Assembly: GCA_035281645.1 (NCBI GenBank)
Contig: DATEDN010000092.1
Location: 58,342-122,341, forward strand
Length of the DNA stretch: 64,000 nucleotides
DNA from: JACCTH01 sp035281645
GTDB lineage: Bacteria > Actinomycetota > Acidimicrobiia > Spongiisociales > ZC4RG35
Reading direction: 5' to 3'
In this document: positions 17,996-25,962 of the stretch, piece after piece
How positions within the stretch are numbered: position 1 is the stretch's first letter
Layout of the letters: each line of letters starts with the position of its first letter
Made by a program: the position numbers and the translations under genes
Notes under the pieces: generated by a model
Told to the model about the DNA's origin: nothing
Seen by the model: the letters and a program-made list of their open reading frames with translations, nothing else
Database searches by the model: none

Positions 17996-18011
17996 GAATT
18001 AGGAGTCACCC

Positions 18012-18950
18012 ATAGCCACCACTCAGGAGCGCGTCGAAACTCAGCCCGAGCTGAAGCCCCAGCAGGCCGGGGAGCGGCATCGATCGTTAAAGCAGGACGT
18101 CTGGCGGCAGTTCAAGCGACACAAGGGTGCCATCGTCGGTCTGGTGCTCCTGGTCCTGATAGTCCTCGCCAGCGTCGTCGGCCCTTTCTTCGCACAGGAT
18201 CCGTATGCGATCGACACTCTCTCGGCGAATCAGACTCCCTCGGCGGATCATCTTCTAGGCACAGACAACCTCGGCCGCGACGTTTTAGCTCGGGTTCTCG
18301 TGGGTGGACGGATTTCTTTGGCGGTTGGCTTCGCCGCCATGCTGGTCGGGCTGTTCCTTGGTACTGCCATCGGGATCGTTGCCGGGTTCTTCAGGCGTCT
18401 CGACGGTCCTCTGATGCGTTTCACCGATCTTTTCCTCGCTCTTCCGATTCTTCCCCTATTACTGGTCGTGATCATGCTGTTCCGCGAGAGTCTGAAGAAC
18501 GCCTTCGGCGAGAACGTCGGCATCTTCATTCTTGTTGTTTTCATCATCGGGGCGACCAGCTGGATGCAGACCGCCCGCGTGGTGCGCGGTGACGTTCTCT
18601 CCATCAAAGAAGAGGAGTTCGTGCTGGCCGCTCACAGCATCGGCACCCGCAAGAGAAATATCATCCTCCGCCACATCCTCCCTAATACCCTGAGCCCGGT
18701 GATGGTCTCAGCGGCCCTGGGAGTGGCGGCCGCCATCATCACCGAATCGGCCCTCTCATTCCTGGGACTCGGGTTCCCCGCCAGCTTCCCCACATGGGGC
18801 CGGCTGGTCTTTGACGGCCGCAACTATCTCCAGCTCAATGCCGCCTGGGTCCTCGCCCCGGGAGTACTGATCATGCTGACAGTGATGAGCGTCAACTTCA
18901 TCGGCGACGGCATCCGCGACGCCCTCGATCCCAAGCTCCGCAGCCGCTAG
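18012..18950 (+). CDS. Peptide ABC importer permease (DppC type), apparent ATA start
   Basis: Second permease of the importer, about 312 residues. Family features: basic cytoplasmic N-terminus with WRQFKRHKGAIVGLVLLVLIVLAS as the first helix, the DHLLGTDNLGRDVLARVLVGGRISL region that is near-invariant in DppC, and the coupling loop EEFVLAAHSIGTRKRNIILRHILPN. The in-frame stop TAG at 18000-18002 fixes the 5' limit. Between it and the first helix there is no ATG, GTG or TTG until a GTG inside helix 1 (18144), which would remove the N-terminus. AGGAG at 18001-18005 is well placed for ATA at 18012, giving (M)ATTQERVE. This is therefore either a true ATA start or a point-mutated ATG. Confidence 0.88.
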   Translation: MATTQERVETQPELKPQQAGERHRSLKQDVWRQFKRHKGAIVGLVLLVLIVLASVVGPFFAQDPYAIDTLSANQTPSADHLLGTDNLGRDVLARVLVGGRISLAVGFAAMLVGLFLGTAIGIVAGFFRRLDGPLMRFTDLFLALPILPLLLVVIMLFRESLKNAFGENVGIFILVVFIIGATSWMQTARVVRGDVLSIKEEEFVLAAHSIGTRKRNIILRHILPNTLSPVMVSAALGVAAAIITESALSFLGLGFPASFPTWGRLVFDGRNYLQLNAAWVLAPGVLIMLTVMSVNFIGDGIRDALDPKLRSR

Positions 18951-18962
18951 CCCGCGCCAAAT

Positions 18963-19015
18963 CGAAACCTAAGGTTCTAGGCCGCGCTTTCCGCCGCTTA
19001 TAGCATTAGGTTTCG
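18963..19015. repeat. Interrupted inverted repeat CGAAACCTAA / TTAGGTTTCG
   Basis: Exact 10-base arms at 18963-18972 and 19006-19015 flank 33 bases in the gap between the DppC-like gene and the NTF2-like gene. The right arm ends two bases before the GTG start at 19018. The 9-mer TTAGGTTTC also occurs in the intergenic gap at 5618-5626. It could be a regulatory or transcript-end element; no function is known. Confidence 0.4.
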
Positions 19016-19017
19016 GG

Positions 19018-19434
19018 GTGGTGGACATCATCGATCGGCATTTCGCGGCCGAGAACGCTCATGACGTCGAGGGCACTCTGGCTACCTACGCCGACGACAT
19101 CGTTTGGGACGACGTCACTCACCCGCAGGCGCCTTTCCGGGGCAAGGAGCAGGTGGGTGCCGTCTATTCCTCGATCATCGACGCCATCCCCGATGTGCGT
19201 CTCGAATCGGTGAGGCGGTTCTCGGCCGAGGACGGCAAGTACGTCGTCGATGAGTCGATCCTCACCGGGCATGTCGAAGGCGAATGGTCTGGAATGACCG
19301 GAGGTGGGGCGCCGGTGCGAGTGCGGATCCTCCACATCTTCGAAGTCCGTGACGGACTGATCAGTTATGAAAACGCCTGGTTCGATGCCTCCGCCGTCCA
19401 GCGCCAGATTCAGGCCTGGCACGACTCCCGCTGA
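19018..19434 (+). CDS. NTF2-like/SnoaL-like domain protein
   Basis: A 138-residue alpha+beta-barrel protein. The pattern VDIIDRHFAAENAHDVEGTLATYADDIVWDD, then PFRGKEQVGAVYSSIIDAIPDVRLE and GMTGGGAPVRVRILHIFEVRDGLISYENAWFD, is typical of SnoaL/NTF2-like small proteins, which act as ketosteroid-isomerase-type enzymes, hydratases or binding domains. Catalytic identity cannot be assigned. Start is GTG 19018; no clear Shine-Dalgarno sequence precedes it. It follows the peptide importer on the same strand after a 67-base gap that contains an interrupted inverted repeat, so it may be transcribed separately. It ends 3 bases before the convergent XRE-cupin gene. Confidence 0.82.
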   Translation: MVDIIDRHFAAENAHDVEGTLATYADDIVWDDVTHPQAPFRGKEQVGAVYSSIIDAIPDVRLESVRRFSAEDGKYVVDESILTGHVEGEWSGMTGGGAPVRVRILHIFEVRDGLISYENAWFDASAVQRQIQAWHDSR

Positions 19435-19437
19435 GGA

Positions 19438-20082
19438 TTAAACCGGCCGCGCCGGACCCTCACCGTCTCTCCCCACCACGAACCAGATCGCCTGCACGGG
19501 GGTCTCGCCTTTGTTGAACAGGCGATGAGGTTGAGTGGAGTCGAAGGCAATCGAATCCCCCGGGTGCAGCTCGTATTCCTGAAAGCCGATCCGGATGCCG
19601 AGCGTTCCGGATATCACGTACCCGTACTCGCGGCCATGGTGGCGCATGAGCGATTCGTCGGGGGTGGAAGCGCCGCCGACCTCGTAGATGGCGAGGAGGA
19701 AATCAACCCCGTGCTCGGAAGTCGCCGACAGCTCTTCCCAACGCACTCCAGAATCGAGTTCGATTGCTTGTCGGTCGCCGGGGTGGACCAGGGGGCTGGC
19801 CGCTCCGTTTCCTTCGCGTGCCGCCCGGGGGCCCTGGTCGTAATCGTCTCCCCTGATGACGCGATCAAGTGAGACGTTGAGCTCGGTGACAATCGCATAC
19901 AAGGTGCCGACCGAGGGCTTGGATTGCCCTCCCTCCAACTGGGAGATGAGACTGGCCGACAAGCCCGTACGGCGAGCGAGCTCCCGCTGGCTGATGCCGG
20001 CTTTGGTCCGCTCCTCGCGCAGCCGATCTCCGATCCCTTCGAGCCTTTCGTAGAGGTCGGCAGCCTTCTGGATGTCTGTCAC
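19438..20082 (-). CDS. XRE family regulator with C-terminal cupin
   Basis: A 214-residue transcription factor. Residues about 17-70 form an XRE/Cro helix-turn-helix: RTKAGISQRELARRTGLSASLISQLEGGQSKPSVGTLYAIV. Residues about 130-205 form a cupin sensor domain with MRHHGREYGYVISGTLGI and ELHPGDSIAFDSTQPHRLFN, the two cupin boxes. This architecture is seen in PuuR/SutR-type regulators that sense small metabolites such as amines or sulphur compounds. GTG 20082 is preferred because the helix-turn-helix starts soon after and the codon overlaps the SDR stop (GTGA). The upstream ORF extension is low complexity. It probably regulates the SDR upstream of it or the divergent operon at 20896. Confidence 0.87.
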   Translation of the reverse strand: MTDIQKAADLYERLEGIGDRLREERTKAGISQRELARRTGLSASLISQLEGGQSKPSVGTLYAIVTELNVSLDRVIRGDDYDQGPRAAREGNGAASPLVHPGDRQAIELDSGVRWEELSATSEHGVDFLLAIYEVGGASTPDESLMRHHGREYGYVISGTLGIRIGFQEYELHPGDSIAFDSTQPHRLFNKGETPVQAIWFVVGRDGEGPARPV

Positions 20083-20771
20083 ATCAATATCCAACCGCCG
20101 TCGACATAGAGGTTGACGCCGTTCACCGCTCTGTTTTCGAGGAGAAAAACGGTGGCTCCGACGATGTCCTCCATCGTGCAAAGCTGCCCGGTCGGTGTCC
20201 GGCTGCGCACCCCTTCGAGCGGTTTGTCTTTCCAAAACGGACTGTCACCGACGATTCCCGGATGGATGGCGTTGAACCGGATCGGGGCGAGCTCGATTGC
20301 CAGGGTGTGAATCAGGCTGCTGATGCCACCGTTGACGGTAGTGACAGTGGTCGAACCCGGATAGGGTCGATCCTTCGCCCGGCCACCGAACAAGACAACC
20401 GAGGAGTCGGCAGAGAAGCGTGGGATCAGGGTGTGAATCGTCTCGGTATAACCGACCAGCTTCATCGTCGTCAGGTTGATGGCGTCGGCGATCCGGTACT
20501 CCTTGATTGGGTTGTTGTCCCGGGCGATACCGGCGAGCACGAGCCGCGAGATCGGCCCGAGGTCCTCGAGGGCCCCCGCGATTGTCTCGGGCGCGGCCAG
20601 GTCGAAACCGAGGCCGGTGGTATTCCCGCCGATCTCAGAGGCAATCTGAGACGATCGTTGTGGATCGCGTCCGGTGATCACCACCTCCGAACCGCGATCG
20701 GCATAGTGGCGGGCAATCTCCCGACCGAGGCCACCGGTGCCGCCCACAACTACGACTGAACCATCGGCCAT
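20079..20771 (-). CDS. SDR family protein lacking the classical Tyr-Lys pair
   Basis: A 230-residue short-chain dehydrogenase/reductase fold. The cofactor motif VVVVGGTGGLGREIARHYADRG and ITGRD are clear, and the C-terminal VNGVNLYVDGGWILM is typical of FabG-like SDRs. The active-site segment reads LFGGRAKDRPYPGSTTVTTVNGGISS, where the usual YxxxK is replaced; Tyr and Lys are not at their expected places. It may be a non-catalytic or differently catalysing SDR, as in the divergent SDR groups. ATG at 20771. The gene leads the two-gene minus operon with the XRE-cupin regulator and is divergent from the large catabolic operon, 124 bases away. Confidence 0.82.
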   Translation of the reverse strand: MADGSVVVVGGTGGLGREIARHYADRGSEVVITGRDPQRSSQIASEIGGNTTGLGFDLAAPETIAGALEDLGPISRLVLAGIARDNNPIKEYRIADAINLTTMKLVGYTETIHTLIPRFSADSSVVLFGGRAKDRPYPGSTTVTTVNGGISSLIHTLAIELAPIRFNAIHPGIVGDSPFWKDKPLEGVRSRTPTGQLCTMEDIVGATVFLLENRAVNGVNLYVDGGWILM

Positions 20772-20884
20772 GGCATTTCCTCTCTTGGGACCGACCAGCG
20801 AGGTTATCCACTTTCGGTCGCCGATGTGCAGCCGGGCTGACCATATGCGGTTCCCGAGGTCAAAGTTCGGTGCTTTTGAGTAGT

Positions 20885-20900
20885 GTCACTGAGCAGTGAC
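20885..20900. promoter_or_regulatory. Palindrome overlapping the first start codon of the catabolic operon
   Basis: GTCACT (20885-20890) and AGTGAC (20895-20900) are exact reverse complements around GAGC. The right arm contains the GTG start at 20896. TAGTGT at 20881-20886 has a TANNNT -10 form nine bases before the GTG, suggesting a leaderless transcript covered by an operator. The XRE-cupin protein encoded next door is a candidate binder. Confidence 0.5.
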
Positions 20901-21777
20901 TGGCAAAGTGGCCGTTCTTGGCCTGGGCCGAATGGGCGCGGCTATGGCTCGACGGATCCGTGGAACCGGAGCCGAAGTGGTCGTCTGGAATCGTGATCGC
21001 TCCAAGGCCGAGGTGATCTCACAAGAAATCGGCGCCACTATCGCTGCGAGCGCCGCCGAGGCGGCTGCGACGAGCGATTTCGTCCTTTCCAGCCTCGCCG
21101 ACGATGAAGCGCTGAAAGAGGTCTACCTGAAGGCGAATGGAGTGGTCGAAGGCATCGGCGAGGGGACGATCGCCCTCGACACCAGCACTGTCGATCCCGC
21201 CACGATTCTCCGGGTGGGCGATTCCGTCGACCAAGTCGGTGCCGGATTCATCGACTGCCCCGTATCGGGGAGCGTTTCCACCGTCGAGGCGGGTGGGCTG
21301 ACGATCATGGCGGGCGGCGACGAGCTGGCGGTCAAGCAAGCCGAGCCAGTCGTATCTGCGATTGCCTCACGGATCATTCACGTTGGACCGCGTGGCGCCG
21401 GGGCGGCTTGCAAGCTGGCTGTCAACGGTCTCGTCCATGGATTGAACATCGCCCTCTCCGAAGCCTTGGTGCTGGCCGAGAAGGCGGGGGTAGAGCGGGA
21501 GACCGCCTACGAGGTTTTCGTCAGTGGTGCCGGCGGCGCCCCCTTTGTCAAGTACAAGCGCGAGGCCTATGAAAATCCGGAGACAACACCAGTTGCCTTC
21601 AGCCTTGACCTGGTGGCCAAGGATCTCGAATTGATCACAGCGCTCGCCACCAGGCTCGATGTCCCGATGAACCAAGCCCGGGCAGGACTCGAGATCGTTC
21701 GCCGGACGCTTGCCGCCGGCATGGGCCCGAGGGATCTGAGTGCGATCGCAGTGTTCCTCCGCGAAAGACACGCTTGA
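20896..21777 (+). CDS. NAD(P)-dependent beta-hydroxyacid dehydrogenase (3-hydroxyisobutyrate dehydrogenase family)
   Basis: A 293-residue oxidoreductase that interconverts a beta-hydroxyacid and its semialdehyde or keto form in the cytosol. N-terminal Rossmann motif GLGRMGAAMARRI with VVWNRDRSKAE; substrate motif DCPVSGSVSTVEAGGLTIMAGG; catalytic Lys in GAGAACKLAVNGL near residue 171. These are the standard signatures of the HIBADH/tartronate semialdehyde reductase family, so 3-hydroxyisobutyrate, glycerate and related acids are all possible. GTG at 20896 with no Shine-Dalgarno sequence visible; a -10-like hexamer lies directly upstream, so translation may be leaderless. It is the first of eleven genes transcribed together to 34639, and its stop overlaps the next start (TGATG). 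Confidence 0.9.
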   Translation: MTGKVAVLGLGRMGAAMARRIRGTGAEVVVWNRDRSKAEVISQEIGATIAASAAEAAATSDFVLSSLADDEALKEVYLKANGVVEGIGEGTIALDTSTVDPATILRVGDSVDQVGAGFIDCPVSGSVSTVEAGGLTIMAGGDELAVKQAEPVVSAIASRIIHVGPRGAGAACKLAVNGLVHGLNIALSEALVLAEKAGVERETAYEVFVSGAGGAPFVKYKREAYENPETTPVAFSLDLVAKDLELITALATRLDVPMNQARAGLEIVRRTLAAGMGPRDLSAIAVFLRERHA

Positions 21778-22682
21778 TGGCCGCGCACGTCGTGAAGCTT
21801 CAGAAGGACCTCGAATTCGGCCCCCCCGAAGAGTTCCGCCAGCGGGGCGAGGGCTATACCACTGCCTCCGTCGTCGACGAACCAGCCGGCGGAGTCCAAA
21901 TGGGCTTTCGCCTTGCTCGTCTTGCACCAGGCGGAGTCGTGGCGAGTCACGTCCACTCCTTCGAAGAGTCGATCTACGTCATCGCCGGAACCCTTGTCGC
22001 CGACACCGCCGAAGGCAGTGTCGAAATGTCGGACGGCGACTACGGGCTCTTCCCTGTCGCCACTACTCATGGGTTCCGCAATCTCGGTACTGAGGCGGCC
22101 GTGTTGGCAGAGATGAAAGCGCCCCTCCCCCGGCAACGATTCGGCTTCGACACCATGTTTCCCGAGCCGTTGGCGGCAGGCGATCCGAAGTCGATCGATG
22201 TGCGCGATCCGAGAACCCGGGCGTTTGGCCACATCTCGGCCGCCTCGATGGATCCCGCCCTCCAAACCCAGGATCGGCTGGCCGTGAGCGCCAGCATGCG
22301 CACCGCCCTGCTTCTCTACAGCGGGATCACGGTGAAGATGATGATCGACTCAGATCTCGGGGCCGACTTGTCGACGATGTTCATGGTTCAATACCAGCAG
22401 GGCGGATTCGCCGGGGCCCACGACCACCCTTTGGAGGAGGCGTACTTGATCCTCGAGGGTTCGGTCGAGGCCACCTTCGACGATGCTCGCTACGAGTTGG
22501 GGCCTGGAGATTTCGCCTGGGCTGGGGTCGGATGCGTGCATGCCTTCCGCAACGTCGGTGATGGGGTGGTTCGGTGGCTGGAAACTCAGGCGCCACAGCC
22601 GCCCCCCCGGCACTCCTATCGCTTTGCGCGCGATTGGTCATACCTAGAGACTGCCCTCGCAGGCCAGCAGGTTGAGAGATAA
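21777..22682 (+). CDS. Bicupin protein
   Basis: A 301-residue protein of two cupin domains. The first has VASHVHSFEESIYVIAG with VATTHGFRNLG (about residues 57-105). The second has AGAHDHPLEEAYLILEG with GCVHAFRNVGD (about 210-265). Each has the two His and Glu expected to hold a metal ion. The layout recalls (S)-ureidoglycine aminohydrolase and other bicupins in nitrogen-compound catabolism, but overall similarity is insufficient to name the reaction. The ATG at 21777 shares bases with the previous stop. The last codons overlap the Shine-Dalgarno region of the M24 gene. Its position beside a dehydrogenase and two amidohydrolases suggests a role in ring or ureide breakdown. Confidence 0.85.
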   Translation: MAAHVVKLQKDLEFGPPEEFRQRGEGYTTASVVDEPAGGVQMGFRLARLAPGGVVASHVHSFEESIYVIAGTLVADTAEGSVEMSDGDYGLFPVATTHGFRNLGTEAAVLAEMKAPLPRQRFGFDTMFPEPLAAGDPKSIDVRDPRTRAFGHISAASMDPALQTQDRLAVSASMRTALLLYSGITVKMMIDSDLGADLSTMFMVQYQQGGFAGAHDHPLEEAYLILEGSVEATFDDARYELGPGDFAWAGVGCVHAFRNVGDGVVRWLETQAPQPPPRHSYRFARDWSYLETALAGQQVER

Positions 22683-22692
22683 GGAGCAACAG

Positions 22693-23943
22693 ATGGAATT
22701 TCCAGTCGCCACAAGTCCCGCTCCGGGTGTCATGGGCGTGGATTGGGAGGTCCGAGTTGACTACGAGCGCCTTCGCCAGCACCGGCTCGCCCGGGTGCGA
22801 AGCATGCTCGAGGAGTTCGACCTCGGAGCCCTCCTGCTCTTCGAAACCTCGAACATCCGCTATGCCACCGCCACCCAGATCGGCTACTGGGCTTTCAACA
22901 AGGGCGAGCGCTGGGCTCTGGTCACCCGCGAAGGGCGACCCAAGATCTGGGACTTCGGTTCGGCGGCCAAGGCCCACCGCCTCCAACTCCCCCATATGTA
23001 CGACAAAGAAAATTCGGTGGGCGGTAACACGGGGCTGCAAGGAGCGATCGGACCCGAAACCGGCCTCCACGCCCGCGCCGTAAGGGAGATAAAGGAGACC
23101 CTCGATAGCGCCGGCGTGGGGATGGAAAACCTTGGTGTCGATCTGGCGGAAACGGCGGTCTTCCTCGCCTTGCAGAGTGCAGGGTTGAGGGTGGTCGATG
23201 GACAGCAGGCGATGATGCGCGCCCGGGAGATCAAGAGCCCAGATGAGATCGTCCTTCTCACCCAGGCCTGTGCCATGGTCGACGGGGTCTACCAGGACAT
23301 CTTCGAGATGCTCAAGCCCGGCATCCGCGAGTCGGATGTGGTCGCCATGGCGCACGCCCGACTCTTCGAGATGGGATCCGAGTTCGTTGAGGCGATCAAC
23401 TCCATCGCCGGGGAGCGTTGCAGCCCCCATCCCCATGTCTTCAGCGATCGAATCATCAGACCAGGTGACCAGGCGTATTTCGACATCATCCATTCGTTCA
23501 ATGGCTACCGGACCTGTTATTACCGCACCTTTGTCGTGGGACGGGCGACTCAGGCGCAGCGCGATGCCTTCAAGCAGTCGCGGGAATGGATGGATGCCGC
23601 CATCGAGCTGGTCAAGCCCGGGGCAACGACAGATCAAATCGCCAAGGTATGGCCCCGGGCCGAGGAGTTCGGCTTTGAGGACGAGATGGACGCCTTCGGG
23701 CTCCAGTTCGGCCACGGTGTGGGGGTTGGCCTCCACGAACGGCCGATCGTCAGCCGCCTCAATTCGCTGGAAACGCCGGTAGAGATCAAGGAGGGAATGC
23801 TCTTCGCGCTCGAGACGTACGCTCCTGCCGCCGACGGGCGCTCGGCTTCACGAATCGAGGAGGAAGTCGTCGTCACTCCCGACGGCTGCAAGGTGATCAC
23901 CTTGTTCCCCTGCGAGGAGCTGATGGTGGCGAATGCCTACTGA
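22693..23943 (+). CDS. M24 (creatinase/aminopeptidase P) family protein, DddP-like, with altered metal ligand
   Basis: A 416-residue pita-bread-fold protein. The N-terminal half resembles creatinase/DddP proteins (LRQHRLARVRSML, then NIRYATATQIG). In the C-terminal half the five classic metal-ligand places read Asp264 (YFDII), Cys275 (GYRTCYYRTF), His341 (FGHGVG), Glu374 (FALETY) and Glu389 (SRIEEE). The second ligand is Cys where active enzymes of the family have Asp. It may thus bind a different metal, one metal only or none, as in creatinase. DddP, an M24 protein, cleaves DMSP; ectoine hydrolase and creatinase are other relatives. ATG at 22693 with AAGGAG nearby. It overlaps the E1 alpha gene by 11 bases. 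Confidence 0.85.
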   Translation: MEFPVATSPAPGVMGVDWEVRVDYERLRQHRLARVRSMLEEFDLGALLLFETSNIRYATATQIGYWAFNKGERWALVTREGRPKIWDFGSAAKAHRLQLPHMYDKENSVGGNTGLQGAIGPETGLHARAVREIKETLDSAGVGMENLGVDLAETAVFLALQSAGLRVVDGQQAMMRAREIKSPDEIVLLTQACAMVDGVYQDIFEMLKPGIRESDVVAMAHARLFEMGSEFVEAINSIAGERCSPHPHVFSDRIIRPGDQAYFDIIHSFNGYRTCYYRTFVVGRATQAQRDAFKQSREWMDAAIELVKPGATTDQIAKVWPRAEEFGFEDEMDAFGLQFGHGVGVGLHERPIVSRLNSLETPVEIKEGMLFALETYAPAADGRSASRIEEEVVVTPDGCKVITLFPCEELMVANAY

Positions 23944-24994
23944 CGCCCGCTACGACTACGCCCTACGCGAGCCGCGTCTTCCCCGACCGGTCGACACAGC
24001 GCTCGTCGGGGCCGCGATCGATCTCGACACGAGGCTGGGGATGTACCAACGGCTCCATGAGCTGCGACAGTTCGAGAAGCGCGCCTATGACCTCTTCCTC
24101 CAAAACCTGGTCAAGGGCACAAGCCACCTCTCCCTTGGCATGGAGGCAATTGCCACCGGCTTCGCGGCGGCGATGCGCCCCGACGATTACACCTTCGCCA
24201 CTTATCGCGGTCATGCCCACGCCCTGGCCCGGGGTATGGATATGGGGCAGGCGATGGCCGAACTCCTCGGACGCGAAAACGGGGTCCTCGGAGGCAAAGG
24301 CGGTTCCATGCATCTCACCGACGTCTCGAAGGGAATGATGGGCTCATACGCCATCATCGGCGCCCACCTGTGCGTAGCCAACGGAGCCGCCTGGTCTGCC
24401 CAGATGAGGAAATCGGGTCAAGTGGCGGTCGCCTTCTTCGGCGACGGCACCACCAACATCGGTGCCTTTCACGAGGCCCTGAACCTGGCCTCCATCTGGA
24501 AGCTTCCGGTGGTCTTCGTCTGTGAGAACAACCTCTACATGGAGTACACCCCAATTGATGTGGTGACAGCGGTGACAAATCCGGCGGCGGGGCGGGCGCC
24601 GGCCTACGGCCTCGAATCCGTGCTGGTAGATGGCAACGACCCCGACGCCGTATTTCTGACAGCCCGCACCGCGCTTGCCAGGGCCAGAGCCGGCGATGGA
24701 CCCAGCCTGATCGAGGCCGTCACCTATCGCTCCGGTGGCCATTCCCGCGCCGATCCCGGCAAATACCGACCAGAACGGGAGGTGGTGGCGTGGGCCGGGC
24801 GGGACCCGATTCCCATGTATCACCAACGCCTCCTCAGCCTCGGCACCCCCGAGGCCCGGCTGAGCTCGATCGAGCGCCAGGTGGCCGACGCCGTCGATGC
24901 CGCCACGGAGTTCGCCAAGGCGGGCCGGGAGCCGAGAGAGGGATCTCTTCACACCGAGGTGTACGCCGACGGAGGCTCGAATTGGCGGAACTGA
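23933..24994 (+). CDS. Thiamine diphosphate-dependent 2-oxoacid dehydrogenase E1, alpha subunit
   Basis: A 353-residue subunit of the pyruvate/acetoin/branched-chain oxoacid dehydrogenase E1 family. The ThDP-binding motif GDGTTNIGAFHEALNLASIWKLPVVFVCENN (about 165-195) is intact, as are TYRGHAHALARG and GGKGGSMHLTD, conserved in the AcoA/PdhA family. The regulatory-loop region YRSGGHSRADPGKYR is also present. It should decarboxylate a 2-oxoacid or 2,3-diketone together with the beta subunit. No lipoyl E2 or E3 gene is present in the operon. ATG at 23933 within the end of the M24 gene; its own end overlaps the beta start by 13 bases. Confidence 0.92.
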   Translation: MPTDARYDYALREPRLPRPVDTALVGAAIDLDTRLGMYQRLHELRQFEKRAYDLFLQNLVKGTSHLSLGMEAIATGFAAAMRPDDYTFATYRGHAHALARGMDMGQAMAELLGRENGVLGGKGGSMHLTDVSKGMMGSYAIIGAHLCVANGAAWSAQMRKSGQVAVAFFGDGTTNIGAFHEALNLASIWKLPVVFVCENNLYMEYTPIDVVTAVTNPAAGRAPAYGLESVLVDGNDPDAVFLTARTALARARAGDGPSLIEAVTYRSGGHSRADPGKYRPEREVVAWAGRDPIPMYHQRLLSLGTPEARLSSIERQVADAVDAATEFAKAGREPREGSLHTEVYADGGSNWRN

Positions 24995-25962
24995 CCTATC
25001 GCGAGGCGGTGGCCTGGGGAATCGCCCAGGAAATGCGACGCGATCCCAATCTGGTCATGTTGGGTGAGGACATCGCCGCCGCTGGGGGCGTATTCAAGAC
25101 CACTGTCGGGCTGCTCGACGAGTTCGGTCCCGAACGTATTCGAGACACTCCTATTTCGGAGCAGGCGATTATCGGCGCCGCGATGGGGGCGGCGATGACC
25201 GGTATTCCCGTCATCGCCGAGATCATGTTCTCGGACTTCCTGGCCGTCTGTTGGGACATGATTGCCAACGAGATCGCCAAGAGCCGTTACATGACCGATG
25301 GTCAGGTGAGCTTCCCGCTCGTCATCCGGACCGCCAATGGCGGGGGCGTCCGCTTCGGGGCCCAGCACAGCCAGAGCGTGGAGAACTGGGCGATGATGAT
25401 CCCCGGCCTCAAGGTCGTGGCCCCTTCCACCCCCGTCGATGTCATCGGGCTCATGGCTGCCTCGATCAGGGATCCCGACCCGGTGGTCTTCTTCGAACAT
25501 AAGTCCCTGATGGCAACGAAAGCCGAAATTCCGGAAGGCGAGATCGTCGATCAACTGGGCCGGGCCCGAGTTGTTCGTGACGGCGATGACGTGACCATCG
25601 CCGCCCTCGCCCTCATGGTTCCGCGGGCGCTCGCAGCCGCGGCTGCGCTGGAAGCGGACGGAATATCGGCGGAAGTGATCGATCTCAGGTCACTGGTGCC
25701 CCTCGATACCAATGCCTTGCTTCGCTCGGTTGAGAAGACCGGTCGCTTCTTCACAGTGGAAGAGAACCCTCGCCTCTGTGGGTGGGGCGCGGAACTGGCA
25801 TCGATCGTCTCCGAAGAATCCTTCTGGTCGCTCGATGGTCCGGTGGTCCGCATCACTACCCCCCACATTCCGCTACCGGCGGCGGCGGCGCTCGAGGATC
25901 TGGCCCTGCCCTCGGTCGACCGCATCTACGAGACCATCGTCAAGTCATTTGATGCCAGATGA
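24982..25962 (+). CDS. Thiamine diphosphate-dependent 2-oxoacid dehydrogenase E1, beta subunit
   Basis: A 326-residue beta subunit, forming the alpha2beta2 E1 with the previous product. AELTYREAVAWGIAQEMRRDPNLVMLGEDIAAAGGVFKTTVGL is the classic transketolase-like N-terminus with the catalytic GED Glu that activates ThDP. FPLVIRTANGGGVRFGAQHSQSVENW and VIDLRSLVPLDTNALLRSVEKTGR belong to the beta-subunit pyrimidine and C-terminal domains. I chose TTG 24982 because GGAGG at 24971-24975 is well spaced and family similarity starts there, although the frame is open far upstream. The substrate oxoacid is unknown; acetoin dehydrogenase-type E1 is the nearest description. The stop overlaps the next ATG. 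Confidence 0.92.
   Translation: MAELTYREAVAWGIAQEMRRDPNLVMLGEDIAAAGGVFKTTVGLLDEFGPERIRDTPISEQAIIGAAMGAAMTGIPVIAEIMFSDFLAVCWDMIANEIAKSRYMTDGQVSFPLVIRTANGGGVRFGAQHSQSVENWAMMIPGLKVVAPSTPVDVIGLMAASIRDPDPVVFFEHKSLMATKAEIPEGEIVDQLGRARVVRDGDDVTIAALALMVPRALAAAAALEADGISAEVIDLRSLVPLDTNALLRSVEKTGRFFTVEENPRLCGWGAELASIVSEESFWSLDGPVVRITTPHIPLPAAAALEDLALPSVDRIYETIVKSFDAR

Noticed and set aside
22381..23736. 451-codon minus-strand frame
   Set aside because: Antisense to the bicupin and M24 genes; no motif, and the plus strand has clear protein families.
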